DNA from: Chloranthus sessilifolius
Taxonomy: Eukaryota > Streptophyta > Magnoliopsida > Chloranthales > Chloranthaceae
Assembly: GCA_021018995.1 (NCBI GenBank)
Contig: CM037586.1
Location: 146,858,060-146,922,059 of the forward strand
Length of the DNA stretch: 64,000 bases
Reading direction: 5' to 3'
Positions 10,397-23,124 of this stretch are shown here, piece after piece. The notes beneath the pieces were generated by a model. It was not told where the DNA came from and did no database searches. It saw only the letters and a list, made by a program, of their open reading frames with translations. Both the position numbers and the translations under genes were made by a program. The first letter of the stretch is position 1. Each line of letters opens with the position of its first letter.

Positions 10397-12880
10397 CCTC
10401 CTATTTTATTTGTTAAGAAGAATGACGGTACTCAAAGACTGCACATAGATTACCAACAATTGAACCAAACGACCGTTAAAAATAAGTATCCATGGTCACA
10501 GATAGATATTTTATTTGATCAACTGCAAGGTGCACGTTGCTTCTCTAAGATCAATTAGAGATCGAGATATCACCAGTTGAGGGTGAGAGAGTCTGATGTG
10601 GCTAAGATGACATTCAATACGAGGTATGGGCAGTATGAATTTTTAGTAATGCCCTTCGGATTGATTAATGCCCCTGCAATCTTCATGAACTTGATGAACC
10701 ATATTTGAAGCCCTATTTGAATCAGTTTGTGGTAGTTTTCGTCGATGAAATCCTGATCTACTCTAAGTCTGAAGAAGAACACTCCGAGCACTTGAGGATA
10801 GCCTTGCAAACTCTCTTAGACTACCAGTTGTATGCTAAGACAAGTAAATGTGAATTCTGGATGCGTGAAGTGGTACTCCTGGGCCACAAGATTTTTGAGG
10901 TAGGGATTACTGTTGATCCTGCTAAAATTGAAGTAATCATAAATTGAGTGAGTCTCAAGAGTGTTACTAAAGAACGGTGTTTCTTGGGCTTAGTAGGTTA
11001 CTATAGAAGGTTCGTAGAGGGCTTCTCAAAGATCTCAAGACCTTTTACCAGGTTGACCAAGAAGAATTCAAAGTTCGAGTGGACCGAAGAGTGCAAGAAG
11101 GACTTTATCGAATTGAAGAAAAGGTTAACTACTGCACCTATTCTAGTGATACCTACTGGCAGTGGTGGCTTTACCATTAATACTGATGCTTTATATAAAG
11201 AATTAGACAGTGTCCTTATACAAAATGAGAGATTTGTGGCTTACGGATCTAGGCAGCTAAAGGATCATTAAAAAAATTATCCTACGCACGATCTAGAGTT
11301 GGTAACTATCATATTTGCGTTGAAGATCTTGAGACACTACCTTTATGGGGAGAAATTCATCATCTCCACAGATCACCAAAGTCTGAAATACTTTTTTACG
11401 CAAAAGACTTGAATATGAGACAGAGGAGATGATTGGAATTCCAGCTAATGTAGTGGTTGATGCCGTCAACAGATTTATTTCAAAGCAGATGATTCGACCA
11501 AGAGCATTGCTTTCGCATATTATTATCATTTCCTCAATACTTGATCGAATAAGAGAACTATAGCTTAATGATCCTAACCTATTGAAACTGAAGGATAGTG
11601 GAAAGCCGAAAATAATTGTCAGAGATGGTGGGATGATCTTGTTCCAGAGATGGTATTGTGTACCTGATAATTTAGATTTGAAAAGAGAGATCTTAGACGA
11701 AGCCCATAAGTCTAAATTCTCTATTCACCCTGAAAATAATTATATGTATAAAGGGTTGAAGAAAATTTATTAGTGGAATGACATGAAGAGAGAGATCACT
11801 CAGTACGTGGCAAGATGTCTCATATGTCAGCAAGTTAAAGTCGAACACCAGAAATCACTTGGTTTACTTCAATCGCTAGCGATTCCAGGATGGAAATGAG
11901 AAAGTGTCGGTATGGATTTCATCATCAATTTGCCAAGGACTTTGAAGAGGAACGATGCTATTTGGGTGGTGGTTGAAAAATTTATTAAATCGGTTCATTT
12001 ATTCCATTCCGTAGGACCTATTCAGCTTTTCAGTTGGCGGATATTTACATTCGAGAGATTGTCAGATTACACGGAGTACCTACTGATATTGTGTCTGATA
12101 GAGACCCACAGTTCACGTCGAGATTTTGGCAGAAATTTCAAGACAGGATGGGATCTATGTTAAAATTTAGTTTCACTTTTCATCCTTAGACAGATGGACA
12201 TACTGAAAGACTGACTCAAGTTTTGGAGGACATATTGCACGCTTGTGTACTGGACTTTGGAGGCAATTGGAATGAACATTTACCTCTTGTAGAGTTCGCC
12301 TATAACAACAATTACTAGTCTACCATTCATATGACTCTGTATGAAGCCTTATATCAGATATGTTACAAAACTCCTCTGTGTTGGGATGAGGTCGGTGTGA
12401 GAAGTTTGCTAGGTCCTCAGATTGTTAAAGATACGTCTAAGCAAGTTCAATTGATCCGAGAAAGAATGCGGACCACGCAGAGCAAACAGAAGAGCTACAT
12501 TGTTCTGAAGCGTAAGAATTGGGATCTCATTGAAGAGGATAAAGTCTTCTTAAAAATTTCACCTATGAAAGGAGTGATGAGATTTAGGCTGAAAGGAAAG
12601 CTTATTCCATGATTTGTGGGAACGTTTCAAGTCTTGAAGAGAATCAGATAAACAACATATCGAGTCAAGCTACCACCAAAGTTTGCCGAGGTGCATAATA
12701 TTTTTCACATATCCACGGAAAAGAAATATGTGGTAGACCCTGCTCACGCTATCAACTAGAAACCCTTAGAGGTTTATAAGGCTATGCCTGTGGTAGAGAA
12801 ACCTGTTCAAATTGAAGGACTATCCTCATCTCTTCGAATAAAGGTAAGGCTCAATTTCAGGGATAAAATTTTTATAAGTA
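9947..12880 (+). pseudogene. Element C pol remnant: RT, RNase H, integrase
   Basis: After the second linker copy, RT begins with a GAP-like [11 protein letters not shown] at about 10,395 and [16 protein letters not shown]. The catalytic motif at 10,738-10,749 reads FVDE where FVDD is expected. RNase H shows TDALYKELDSVL and [14 protein letters not shown]. Integrase shows the CLICQQVK half of the HHCC motif near 11,815 and MDFIINLP near 11,910. The C-terminus reaches VEKPVQI (12,790), then jumps to RLNFRDKIF, so most of the chromodomain is deleted. Many frameshifts and stops make it non-functional. Confidence 0.8.
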
Positions 12881-12888
12881 GGGAAGAT

Positions 12889-13235
12889 TGTAGTGATTCA
12901 AATTTCATGTCTTTGATACACCTAATTTATTTAAATGTGCTTAATAGTGTATACACTGCATGCCTTGATTTTTCAAAACGTTTAAACTAAATATACATAT
13001 TCTGATTTTTCAAACTCTTATATTTATTTTTGTCATTAATTGACACAAGTTATGTGATAGCCTATTGGTTAGAGGCTTGAGTTTGAGGCAGGATGTCAGA
13101 GGATCGAACCTTAGTAGGTGGGTTTTAAACCTTTATTTTTTACCTTAAAGTAAATGCCTATACATCCCTCTTTTGAGTGTTAGCCTAACAATGGATGTTT
13201 CCCTAATAAGTTATAAAGGTATTACGGGAAAAACC
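12889..13235 (+). mobile_element. Element C 3' LTR, first segment
   Basis: It starts TGTAGTGATTC after the purine-rich GTAGGGAAGAT, matching the 5' LTR start at 4927. It is interrupted at 13,235 by element D, whose TSD AAACC is 13,231-13,235. Confidence 0.85.
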
Positions 13236-14616
13236 TGATCAGTCACATAATTTACCATTTTATCACCGTTAACTTGGTAATGTTAGACCCCAGTTTGCTA
13301 CTAATGAGATGTTAATGTGAAGATAGCAGAATAGAGCCAAAGTGCTAATCTTCACCATGAACTCAAAAGCAATAAGAAACACGATTGTACGCACATACGA
13401 TCTGACCCCAGTCAGTAAAGCCGAAAGAAAGAAGAATTACTATCCATCATATGACCAATCGTAATCTCGATTGAGAGAAAGAAGTCGAAAGAAGAGCAAT
13501 CGTATTTACAATTCCTCAGAAAATGCTGAAGACTGGAGGACACGAAGTAAAGAATACGATTGATCGAATTGAGAAATCGTACTATGAAGAAGAGAACAAT
13601 CATAATTACGATTGTATAAAAGATAAAGCTTCCACTGCTGCTGATCACATGAGAACTATACCGCCATGCACAGAATTAGAAAGCTACTTAAATTAGAAGT
13701 CTGGCTATCTACATATCTGAGAAGATTGGCGAAGATATAAGAGAAAAATTCAGAAGGTCTCTGCTACTGAAATAAGGAGGAATGTCTTGCGCGTATCTAC
13801 CATTCAAAGTAAGGAAGAACAAAGATTAGAAGTTTTAGTTATATTAAGAATCTTTTACTTTTAATAATTTTCTTTTGTTAGAATTAGAATAATGTAAATC
13901 GATCCCTTATGATCTATAAATAAGAGGGCTCAACATAAACTTATCCAAGGAATTTTCAGTATCAATTGACAACTGAGGTTAGAATTCTGAAAGATCACCT
14001 TAGAGTAGTTTTTATCAAGTAAAATCATTCACAGATTTCAAAAAGTCTTGTCTGACAACTAAAACCGAGGAATTTAGAATGATCAACCCTTTAGATGGTT
14101 CTGCTTTGCTTTCAAGTTTAGATTTATTTTATTGCATTTTCCAGCTTTGTAAACATCTAAAAGTTCTTTATTTTAATTGCCGCCTAGAGTCTTGAATTTG
14201 CAGATTAGTGTAACGGTATTTTAATTTCCATGTTAAATTCTTCTGATTTTTTATTGACGCCCAAAACACTACAAAGTTGTAGATTAGAATAGATTTTTAT
14301 AGAGAGGATTCTAGAAATTGATTGATGACCAAGGTCTGGAAAACTTGATATATTGTGTAACATTACATCCAAAGACTGAAAGATTGTCTATGATCTGGAT
14401 GGCGGAGGATTAGAATAAATTTACTTTCCACAATTTCAGTTTAAATACTCATTCTTTTATTCTTATTTCTCGAGTATATTAGATCTTTAAAAGACAAATA
14501 AAAGTTTTCACATAAGAAATTTTGACCTTCCTTGTGGGAACGATCCTATACTAGTGCTACAAATTTCGTTGTGCGCTTTCAATAGGTTAAGGCTAAGTAC
14601 AATAATAGCCACATCA
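13236..14616 (+). mobile_element. Athila-type LTR (element D, left LTR; flanked like a solo LTR)
   Basis: A 1381-bp LTR begins TGATCAGTCACATAATTT and ends ATAGCCACATCA. It is flanked by AAACC (13,231-13,235) and AAACT (14,617-14,621). It matches the right LTR (19,513-20,125 plus 31,674-32,439, 1379 bp). Its end, with a TTCCTTGTGGGAACGATCC phrase near 14,531, is typical of Athila LTRs. Unusually, it is followed by element C LTR sequence rather than a PBS and internal region. Confidence 0.8.
13914..13924 (+). promoter_or_regulatory. TATA box of left Athila-type LTR
   Basis: CTATAAATAAG lies mid-LTR and is conserved in the right LTR at 31,731-31,741. It is the best candidate TATA box, placing the R-region start shortly downstream. 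Confidence 0.5.
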
Positions 14617-15687
14617 AAACTCTAAGTCATAATCTCATTTAGAGTTCTTCTTAAGAATAGAGGTTCTTCCCATAAGAAAACCCTAGAGCCCTTATAGAAG
14701 AGATTCTAGATCCTCCTTTTCTAGAACTTTTCTTTTTGGAAGATCAGCGAGACGTTTGTGTCTATTCTCAAGCTGCCTTCGCCTCTTTCAAGAGCAATCA
14801 TTGTAGTTAGAAACCCGATTAAATCCCAGAGATACGATCGATCTAGGTATGGAGAAATCATGCTTTCCCTTTAAACTTAAAATATCGATTTTAAACTTGA
14901 GTTTATGTTACTTAAATACTTTTATTGCATAAATAATGTTTATATGTGATGCATGTTACGCTTGATGTGTTTTGATGTTGATGTTTTTGGCTAAAATCGG
15001 ATTAAAATCTTAGTATGTAATTTGAGACACTTTAGAGTGTACTCACTGGTCGAAATTGATCGATCGAATTTAGAGATTGATCGAACAATTTATGAATGAT
15101 AATTCACAGTATGCTCACTGGTTGAAATCGATCAATCAAGTTTGGTTAATCGATCGATCGATTTTCAAATGATAATTTAATGGACTAATCACGGGTTGAA
15201 ATCGATCGATTAAGGTTGACTGATGTTGATTATGAAAATTCTCATAAGGAAATCAATCGATTGATTCTAGTTAATCGATCATGTCTGACTGTTAATGCTA
15301 GAAATCTCTCGGAGAGAAATCGACCGATAGAGCAGGGAAATCGATCAATCGATTCTGGGCAGGCAAGTTGAAGTTTCTTTTCAATTTTTTTTACAATGAA
15401 TTTGATTAAATGATACGATTTATGTACAATGATTATATTCGCATGCACTTTAATGTTTTATGATGGTCCACAGATTGCATGATTAAGATATATGAATATG
15501 ATGAAACGTTAAGACATGATCGTGTTTGATTAGACCCAACATCTTTAGAGGAACAAAGTCTAACTAACATTGAATAAAAAAAACGATTAGACCCAATGTC
15601 TTGAGAGGGATGAAGTCTAACTAAATAAGAATAAGGACATATTAGACCTAACGCTTTGAGAGGGACAGAGTCTAAAGGTCAACGTCT
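14617..15687 (+). mobile_element. Duplicated segment of element C LTR
   Basis: Starting AAACTCTAAGTCATAATC, this aligns to C's LTR at 6865-7930 and again to the segment beginning at 32,440, so C LTR sequence that should occur once in the 3' LTR occurs twice. Homology stops within AACGTCT at about 15,687, where Athila-type internal sequence starts without an obvious target duplication. Confidence 0.75.
15058..15355. repeat. TCGATCGATCGA array in the duplicated C LTR segment
   Basis: Homologous to 7268-7606, with more decayed dyads (TCAATCGATTGATT, CCGATAGAG). Confidence 0.8.
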
Positions 15688-15761
15688 CTCCCTACTTTTT
15701 AAAATAAAATTCGAAAAAAATAAAATTAAAAACACAAAAAGTATATATATGTTTCTAATGT

Positions 15762-17281
15762 ATGCATCACACTCAATCTCGAAGTTTAGAATTCTTTGAA
15801 TGTGATCCAGAAATTGAAAGGACTGTCTTGCGTAACTTAGCTTCTAGTTTATCTTCCGGAAGAGAATCCCAAACCATGGCTGACGATTGTCTCATCCAGG
15901 CACACTTCAGCCCAGTTACTCTAACCGCACCCTCTTGTATAGTTATACTAGAGGTAGCAACTAGTCAAAATTACGAGATCAAGCTCAATACGCTTCAAAC
16001 ATTACCCACTTTTCATGGGCTTGATCGAGAAGATCCCTATCTACATTTAAGGGATTTCATAAAACTTTGCACTATGTTACAATTGTTTGCAACTAATAAT
16101 GAGACCGTTAAATTACGATTATTTTCCTTTTATCTCAAGGATAGAGCAAAGACATGGCTAGTCTCGTTGCCCGCCAGAAGTACTACCACCTGGGATGGAC
16201 TGCAATCCAAGTTTTTGAACGAGTATTTTTCGATTGATAAACTAATCAGATTCACCATGCAATTCAGGACTTTAGGCAATTGCTTGGAGAATTATTCCAT
16301 GGGAGTTGGGAACGCATGAAGGATTTATTGAGAAAATGTCCTTATCATGACGTGCCAAACTGGCCCATTGCGCAAAGTTTTTATCAAGGGTTAACTTAGA
16401 CCAACCCGTCTACAGTTGATGCTGTAAGTGGAGGAGCCTTCATGGCTCAGAATGGCCAGCAATCTTGAAATTTATTTGAGAAATTGGCTAACAATTCAAA
16501 GCAAAAACAAGCTCTTTTAAGATCTGACCCAGATGTGATTCGTCACACTCCGCACACTAGTGGTGGTCTTTACGATGTCAACAAGGACAAAGTAAAGAAG
16601 GAGGATGACATGAGTGCTAAAGTTGCGACACTGGGGCAACTAATAGTATCATTAATGACTGCCAAACCAAGCACCCAGGAAAGACGTACAACAACTTGTT
16701 CGAATTTTTAGAACTTAACCTATGCCATAGCCGAGATCCCAGCTGCGCCATCATATTAAAATACAATGGAAAAAGAACAAGTAATGACCTTTCAAAGGGG
16801 AAATTATGAGAATACCTATAACCCATCATGGAGGAATTACCCAGGATTTAACTATGGTTCCACGAGTAGGACACAACTAGCATCATCTGTTGCGTAGCCT
16901 TGATTTCTCCAGACCCAAGTTTCCCACCAAAGACCTTAAATGTCGGCTGCGCAACCACAATTTGGTCCACAAAGCACAGTACCGGATGCCACAGTTATTC
17001 AAATCCTTCAGGATTTGCAACTAAAATCACATCTGCTTTCTAAATACTTATCTCAACTAGCTCAATTCTCTCAAGTACTTCATTCACATACCCAATCCAT
17101 CACGAAGTTGGAGAGGCAAATTGACCAACTAGCTTCATAGGTGGCAAAGAGAGAAAATGACCAATTGCCGATGCAGCCAGTTAGTAATCCTAGAGGACAA
17201 GTGTTCTTGGGGGAGACATCTACTTCTCATAATCCAATTTTAAATCCTCAAGGACCTATCGAGCTTCCGACTTATTCGTAA
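15762..17281 (+). pseudogene. Athila-type gag pseudogene
   Basis: The frame at 15,762-16,319 gives a 185-residue piece with the Athila-type Gag signature TFHGLDREDPYLHLRDF, then LKDRAKTWLVSLP and TTWDGLQSKFLNEYF, the Retrotrans_gag helical core. Later frames (16,484-16,711; 16,940-17,140) carry the downstream low-complexity part with YNPSWRNYPGFNYG and a coiled-coil-like LERQIDQLAS. Stops and frame changes separate the pieces. It would have encoded the capsid precursor. It is non-functional. Confidence 0.75.
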
Positions 17282-19494
17282 CACCTTTTGTAAAATATGT
17301 AAACTATTATTGTTTTGAAATTTTAGGAAATATATTACAAGCTAAATCGTAGCTAAATACAATCGATCGTAATGCATTACCTAATGTACGCTATTGCGAG
17401 CAATCGTATGGATTTATGAGTGCTCGTAATTCTTGGTAAGTTCATCGGCAAAGTCGTAGTGATTACGAGTTGATCGATATGAGAGATCGTAAATTCAAGA
17501 GCTGAAGAGTTAGAGTCGAACCGACGATTCTAGGTTACGAATACACGTGCCGATCGGTTCAACAGATCATCACCAAGTGAGTAAGATAAACCAAAACATC
17601 GTGAACCTCACCAGGTATGCTGTAATTTTTTTGTGTATCCCCTATTATGAGAACAATGAGGGCATTTTCCTATTTAAGTTTGGGGGGTACACACACTCTA
17701 TGTAAATTACTTTTACTTTTTTTGCATATATGATAATTACAAAAAAAATTATTCTGTTTTTAGAATTTCTTTTTAAGATAATTTTTTTAGAGTTAACCAT
17801 TGCATGCGAATTATGATTAATGAAATTAGATTCTATCTACATGACCATCGTCGTAGTAGAAGTTCAAATATTAATGATATAAAGCAGTTAATATTCATGT
17901 CAAGTTCTCTTGTACATTATATCATAATTGACTGTTTGAAACTGTACATCGATTTAAATTGCAAAATTTAGATAATAGTTTCAAAAATTATATACCCAGT
18001 GAGCTTTCGAACTAATATTCTTTCTTTGGAGAGAGACTGTTGTTATTCGATTCAAATTTTTTGAACTTATAGACTTTCTTTCTACTGAAATTTTCAATTG
18101 CTGTTATTTGAATCAGATTTCTATGATTATGTTGTTAGTTTTACTAGAACTATTTGTTATACACATCAAAGTAATATGGCATTCTTCTTAGCAACCCTGT
18201 AAATGATAGAAGGTCATCTTTTGATTCGTTTGAGCCACAAAGCTAAAATCTCAAAAATATTTATCCTTGGAACCCATATTAGAAGCCTAAATTGAATTTC
18301 GTGTACCAAAACTTTATAAACCCTTAAATGTGCTACCCAAAACTTTCAATCTTTTACCTTTAATTTTTTTTCTGAGAATTTAGAACAGAAGGGAGAAATA
18401 GGGAGTGAAAGGAGTATGGAATAACAAATAAGAGATATGTCAAATAAGGTACAACTGAAAGAAAGAAATTTCTAAAAATTTGGGAGAAAAAGGAAGGGAA
18501 ATCATAAATATGATTCTACAAAAAGGGAAGCGAAAGCTTCCAAGTAAAAAAAAATTTCAAGAGGATACCTGAAAAATAAACTAAAAATTTCAAGAGGATA
18601 CCTGAAAAATAAACTGAAGAAAACGGGAATTACTGAAAAAAAAAAAAAGAGTACAAGTAAATGGGAAGAAGTTATCCAACCTTTTGGATACTTACTGAGG
18701 CAGAAAAGAAAGAGAAGAAGACATGAGAGAGATGAGCCGAATGCTCAGAACTTTTGAACCCTTTTCTACCTTTCTTAGGAACCCTCTTAACCCAAAGCCC
18801 CATTACAAGCCGATAAAGACTTTTTTGATCGTTGATTTACAACAGCATGAGTCTAGTAGATATGTGTATGATAGATACTATGAAAACTCTGATAAGCATA
18901 TGAATAGAATAGATTGTCTTTTTTATGAAATTTATTTATCTGTCTCTTGTCCTTAATATTATTCCACATATAGACATCATATTGCGAAAACCCACAAATT
19001 TCGATATTCTTTTAGAGAGTATGTCTCAATGAGAGTTCGAATGAAAAGATTTTCTAAATCTGCAGTTTAGAAAAATATATGATGAGTAAACTTGTCATTG
19101 ATACGCACACACTCCACGCTTTACATGAGTTGAAATTGTTGAGGATCTTGATCAAGGATAACTACTAGGAGGAGAAGTTATGCATGGTTGGAATTGTATT
19201 TTTGAAAATCATAATAATTATGTAATGACTGACTGATAATTAGTTAGTACAAATAGTAATATAGAATTTATTTTCTTTTATTTAGAAAATCTTTGAAAAA
19301 GCTAAAAGTATTTGAAGTTTGTAGGTAACTTCATTGAAAACCTTCAGGAGACTTTAACTCCTCCACTAGAGATCACCTAGGGATTTAAAGGCTTGTTGCA
19401 TTTGCTAAATACAATCGTGCTCCCTATAAAAGTGGCATTTAAATTTATAGTTTTAGGATAATTTACTTTTCCTTATTTGCTAATAGACTAGCAA
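17282..19494. other. Non-coding AT-rich internal DNA of element D
   Basis: No credible gene. Around 17,345-17,575 there are scattered CGATCGTAAT/AATCGT-type dyads, and about 18,550-18,615 holds a two-copy direct repeat containing TTTCAAGAGGATACCTG. The small frame at 18,723-18,956 has no recognisable domain and is not annotated. Confidence 0.5.
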
Positions 19495-19512
19495 AGCTTA
19501 AGTTTGGGGGTG
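19495..19512 (+). other. Polypurine tract of element D
   Basis: AAGTTTGGGGGTG immediately precedes the LTR start TGATCAG. This is the usual plus-strand primer position and matches the Athila-family consensus. Confidence 0.75.
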
Positions 19513-20125
19513 TGATCAGTCACATAATTTACCATTTTATCACCCTAAACATAGTAATGCTAGACCCCAATTTGCTACTAATGAGATGTTAGCAGAATAG
19601 AGCCAAAGTGCTAATCTTGGTTAAAATAAACTCAAAAAGCAGTAAAAAACATGATTATACGTAGATACGATCTGACCCCAGTCCGTAAAGCCGAAACAAA
19701 GAAGAATTACAATCCATCGCATGACCAATCGTAATCTCGATGGAGCGAAAGAAGTCGAAAGAAGAGAAATCGGATTAACGATTCCTTAGAAGATGCTGAA
19801 GACTGGAGGACACGAAGTAAAGAAAACGATCAATCGAATTGAGAAATTGTACTTTGAAGAAGAGAACAATCATAATTACGATTGTATAAAAGATAAAGCT
19901 TCTGCTACGGCTGATTATGTGAGAACTATACCGCCATGCACAAAATTAGAAGACCACTTAAATTAGAAGTCTGGCTATCCACGGATCTGAGAAGATTGGT
20001 AAAGATATAAGAGAAGAATCCAAATATCTCTGCTATTGAAATAAGGAGGAAAGTCCTCCGTGCATCTAACATTCAAAGCAAGGAAGAACTAGGATTAGAA
20101 GTTTTAGTTTTATTAGGAATCTTTT
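19513..20125 (+). mobile_element. Athila-type right LTR, first part
   Basis: It matches 13,236-13,856 and stops at 20,125, where element B inserted. The TSD CTTTT is 20,121-20,125. Confidence 0.85.
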
Positions 20126-20224
20126 TGTAATAACCCAAAAATTAAGAACGGTGACTTTCTATCGGGTAATTAAGAAAGATAATAACCATTAAAAGAGAGA
20201 ATTATGATCTTAGAAGAAGAGAAA

Positions 20225-20640
20225 GGTTGACAAAGGTTTGAAAGATTAGCCCGAGAGGGGGCTGAATCTGACCAAATCGATTAATCAAAATTGGAGTTCG
20301 ATTAATCGATTTGGTTTGAGAAGTTAAAAAGTCATGGAATCCCGATTTCGATTAATCGAAATCCCAATTCGATTAGTCGATTTCCCCAGGTTTCATTTCT
20401 CTAGTGGCTGGAGCTTCCCAGTCGATTAGTCGATTTCCAAATCGACTAATCGAATTCCAAATCGATTAATCGAAGTTCATTTCGATTAATCGAAATCGGG
20501 ATTCCATGACTTTTTAATCTTCAGACTAAATCGATTAATCGAACTCTACTGACATCGATTTGGTCGATTCACTTCCTCCTCCGATCTTCCAAACCTTTGT
20601 CAACCTATTTTTCTCTCTTTTTCTAAGCCTTTATCCTATG
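20225..20640. repeat. Large inverted repeat at the left end of element B
   Basis: The left arm (about 20,225-20,370, GAAAGGTTGACAAAGGTTTG ... GGAATCCCGATTTCG) is the reverse complement of about 20,490-20,640. Arms are ~150 bp and the loop is ~120 bp of LTR sequence. The turning point is at a TTTCGATTAATCGAAA palindrome. Confidence 0.8.
20270..20562. repeat. Palindrome array in element B 3' LTR
   Basis: About ten TCGATTAATCGA or TCGATTAGTCGA dyads lie within the folded-back LTR. Confidence 0.85.
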
Positions 20641-21151
20641 CTTTTAAGCATTCTTAACCACACTTAAACTTCTACAATCTGTGCATTTAATTCCCATAAA
20701 ATTTACCTCAATCAAGCCTCAATTTGATTAGATCTTAAAGTTGGAATGGCTAGGGTTCCAGCTTTAGCTCCAAAGGATCTTCCGCGTTGAATTTGACTTT
20801 AATACTCGAATCCATCTCCCTTGGCTTGCATTTACTCCTTGCTTAACAACCTTCTTTACTTCTCTCTCTCTCTCTCTCTCTCTCTCTTCTTAACTCTTTT
20901 AACAACCAAACAAAAGTAAGTTAGGGTTCTTTACCCTTTTATACTTGTTTTCTATGTGTTAAGCACATACACCTAGGTCGGTGTATGTGACTCTAGATCT
21001 TCCCTACACTCCACATACTTGCATAAATTTCTCATCACATCCGTTCATCACTCCTCGAGTCGACTAATGGACTCCTATTTAGTCAAACCTATGACCAGTC
21101 GGGCATGAATCCCGAGGTCACTGTTTAACGCGATTTTTTCGGGTTATTACA

Positions 21152-21164
21152 TCCTCCCCACCTT
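21152..21164 (-). other. Polypurine tract of element B
   Basis: On the minus strand, AAGGTGGGGAGGA abuts the LTR start TGTAATAACC. Element A has the same tract before 44,517. Confidence 0.7.
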
Positions 21165-21392
21165 GGGAATTTTCGTCCTCGAAAATAACCCAAAGGTGTG
21201 CGCTTGCATACCCCGCACACTAGGTGACGCGTACCCACATACCAAAGTAATCAGAGACAGTTAATTTACGCAGATACAAAAATATTTTGATATGTCATTA
21301 ATAGGCAAAATTTTATAACTTTGAATTACATTGTTTGATGACATCAAAAGTTCGAAAAAACATGTATACAAAAAGAACATCCAGATCATGTC

Positions 21393-22886
21393 TCACGCCG
21401 CCCCTCGCTTAGCCGATCCGTGTAGGAGCAAAGCACTTATGTGGATCAGCGGATGTGTGGGGCTAATCGGGCCGAGCCGAGTTGGTCAGAGCGGCGGTCG
21501 CCTGTGGCTGTAGGTGGCTCACCATGGAACTGATGTAGAAGTGGAAGTACCGCAGATCGTAGTCGTGGTGGTTTGGACGAAGACGGACCCCTATGGAAGG
21601 CGGTCCGTCCCATGTCCACTCTCCTCCCGAAAGCAAGGTACCGCCGGTAGTCGACGGTAGATGAAGTGAGGGTATGGAACATCGAAAGTCTATCCTCCGG
21701 CTCATCCTTCTCGTTGTTGGCCTCCATGCGCCAACACGCCCTCGATCGCGGAGCTCGCAGCGCTCAGGGAAGAAGAGGTGTAGCCGCAGCAGATCGGCCG
21801 GGCGCGAGGGTGAAGCGGTGGCATGGGAGGGCACCTCCACCGGTGGCTCAACTGGTGTGCCCCACCTCGTGTGGTCCCGTGGTGGTGGGGTGGTGCTACG
21901 TCACATCGGGTGCGTGACTGAGCCAGAGGTCCGCTTCAACAAATTGTAATTCTACGACTCCATGAAGACTTTAAAACGCCTTCACTGGCCGTCGTCTGCA
22001 CTGGGGCGATGTCAAGATACTCGGAGCGTTGGAGTAACACTCCAACATGCTCGAGATCAACCGAGCATACGACATTTTCTCCTTGGGCCTCAAGTTGCCC
22101 TTCATTAACTTTCCCTTAATGTACCTCATCCCTTCTAGGATGAGCATGGTCACATCGAACCAATGGCCACAAAGGCTCGCACCATATCTATCCGCCGATG
22201 TCGTGTCAAACGGTAGAGGTGACACTTGATTATGGAATCAAGCATCCACATGTAGTGGGGAAGGTCGACCCTCTTGATGGAGGATCCCGACCCCTTCTTC
22301 TCGTTGGTCATGCGGGTCATGATCTCGTCAAATTTAACCTCTTCCTCGAAGGGTGGAAAGAGGGTGGTCTCTGGGGTGACATCGAGGTAACACTCGAGTA
22401 CCTCGTGTATGTGGCGACGGGTGATTATGTACTCCCGACCCTCTATGGTGGTCTTGATCACGTCGTCAGTCGGGCCGTCCACAAGCCCTTGGTAAAACAA
22501 TCGAACTAATCTAGGGTAGTAGGAACCCCGGATTGGCTTTAAGATATTGCCGAGACCGGCATTGGTAAGGTAGTTACGAGCCCATTGGGTCTCGCCCGGC
22601 ACATCGAGATTTGTAAATAGGGTTGGGTCGATGATGTACTCGACCTCGAATGTCTTAGCCTCCCACCACTCATTAGGTTGAAGGACATTGGTGGGTGGTG
22701 GCGGCATGGGTGTGGATCACAGGAAGACTCACAAGAAGACGCTTTGTCACCGGACATGGTGTCCGATGTCGATGGTGACGGAGTCCTCACGGGTGATGGG
22801 GTCGGTGGTGGCGGTGCGGCGTTCTTATGCCGGACTGGTAGCTTGGAGGTTGCCTTCTTCGAAGACAAACGGGTTTTGAGCGACAT
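21393..22886 (-). pseudogene. Additional ORF (aORF) of element B, decayed
   Basis: The start at 22,886 gives a Lys/Ser-rich N-terminus (KTRLSSKKATSKLP) and a Pro-rich stretch. A frame change leads to a folded-looking domain (about 22,707-22,150: FEVEYIIDPTLF, IKPIRGSYYPRLV-type and YYPRLVRLFYQGLVDGPTDD, VDLPHYMWMLDSI). A further piece at 22,225-21,971 carries GKLMKGNLRPKEKM, and the tail (MEANNEK...DYRRYLAF) ends at a TGA at 21,393-21,395. It is homologous to the aORF of A. From memory it resembles the putative plant transposon protein family found downstream of pol. Biochemical role unknown. The GC-rich composition contrasts with the AT-rich surroundings. Confidence 0.75.
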
Positions 22887-23124
22887 TATGGTGAAATTTT
22901 CGGTAAAAATTAGGGTTTTCAACTTGAAATTGAATAAATACGCGATCCTAGGGTTTACCTTAGGTTTCGGATGCGAATGTGTGCGATTGCGGATGCAAAA
23001 TCGACGAAAATCCAAACCCTAGATCTCTCGGTCGGTTGGAGAAGAAGAAGAAGAAAATGGCACCCACTTGCAAAATTTTCGAATGGCACCAAAAACCCCA
23101 ACACACATATATATAGGCCCTAGT

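Larger units (their letters stand above)
15688..19512 (+). mobile_element. Internal region of Athila-type element D (5'-truncated, pol and env absent)
   Basis: The region holds a gag pseudogene, then about 2.2 kb of AT-rich non-coding DNA with the Athila-style phrase TTTAAGTTTGGGGGGTA near 17,672. It ends in a polypurine tract (AAGTTTGGGGGTG) directly before the right LTR at 19,513. No protease, RT, integrase or envelope-like frame remains. The left edge at about 15,687 abuts C LTR sequence instead of its own LTR. Confidence 0.75.
20126..21151 (-). mobile_element. Element B 3' LTR, truncated and folded back
   Basis: From 21,151 down to about 20,370 this matches the U3 half of the 5' LTR (31,668 downwards). 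From about 20,370 to 20,126 the sequence is an inverted, internally deleted copy of the same U3, ending exactly in the U3 terminus TGTAATAACCC. The remaining ~1.8 kb of LTR expected on the U5 side is absent. Confidence 0.8.

Noticed and set aside
18723-18956. 77-codon frame in element D non-coding DNA
   Set aside because: Lies between the gag remnant and the polypurine tract, has no recognisable motif and sits among AT-rich repeats.
21666-22509. Plus-strand frames of 83-103 codons in GC-rich DNA
   Set aside because: They are antisense to the aORF of element B. GC-rich coding DNA leaves few stops on the opposite strand.
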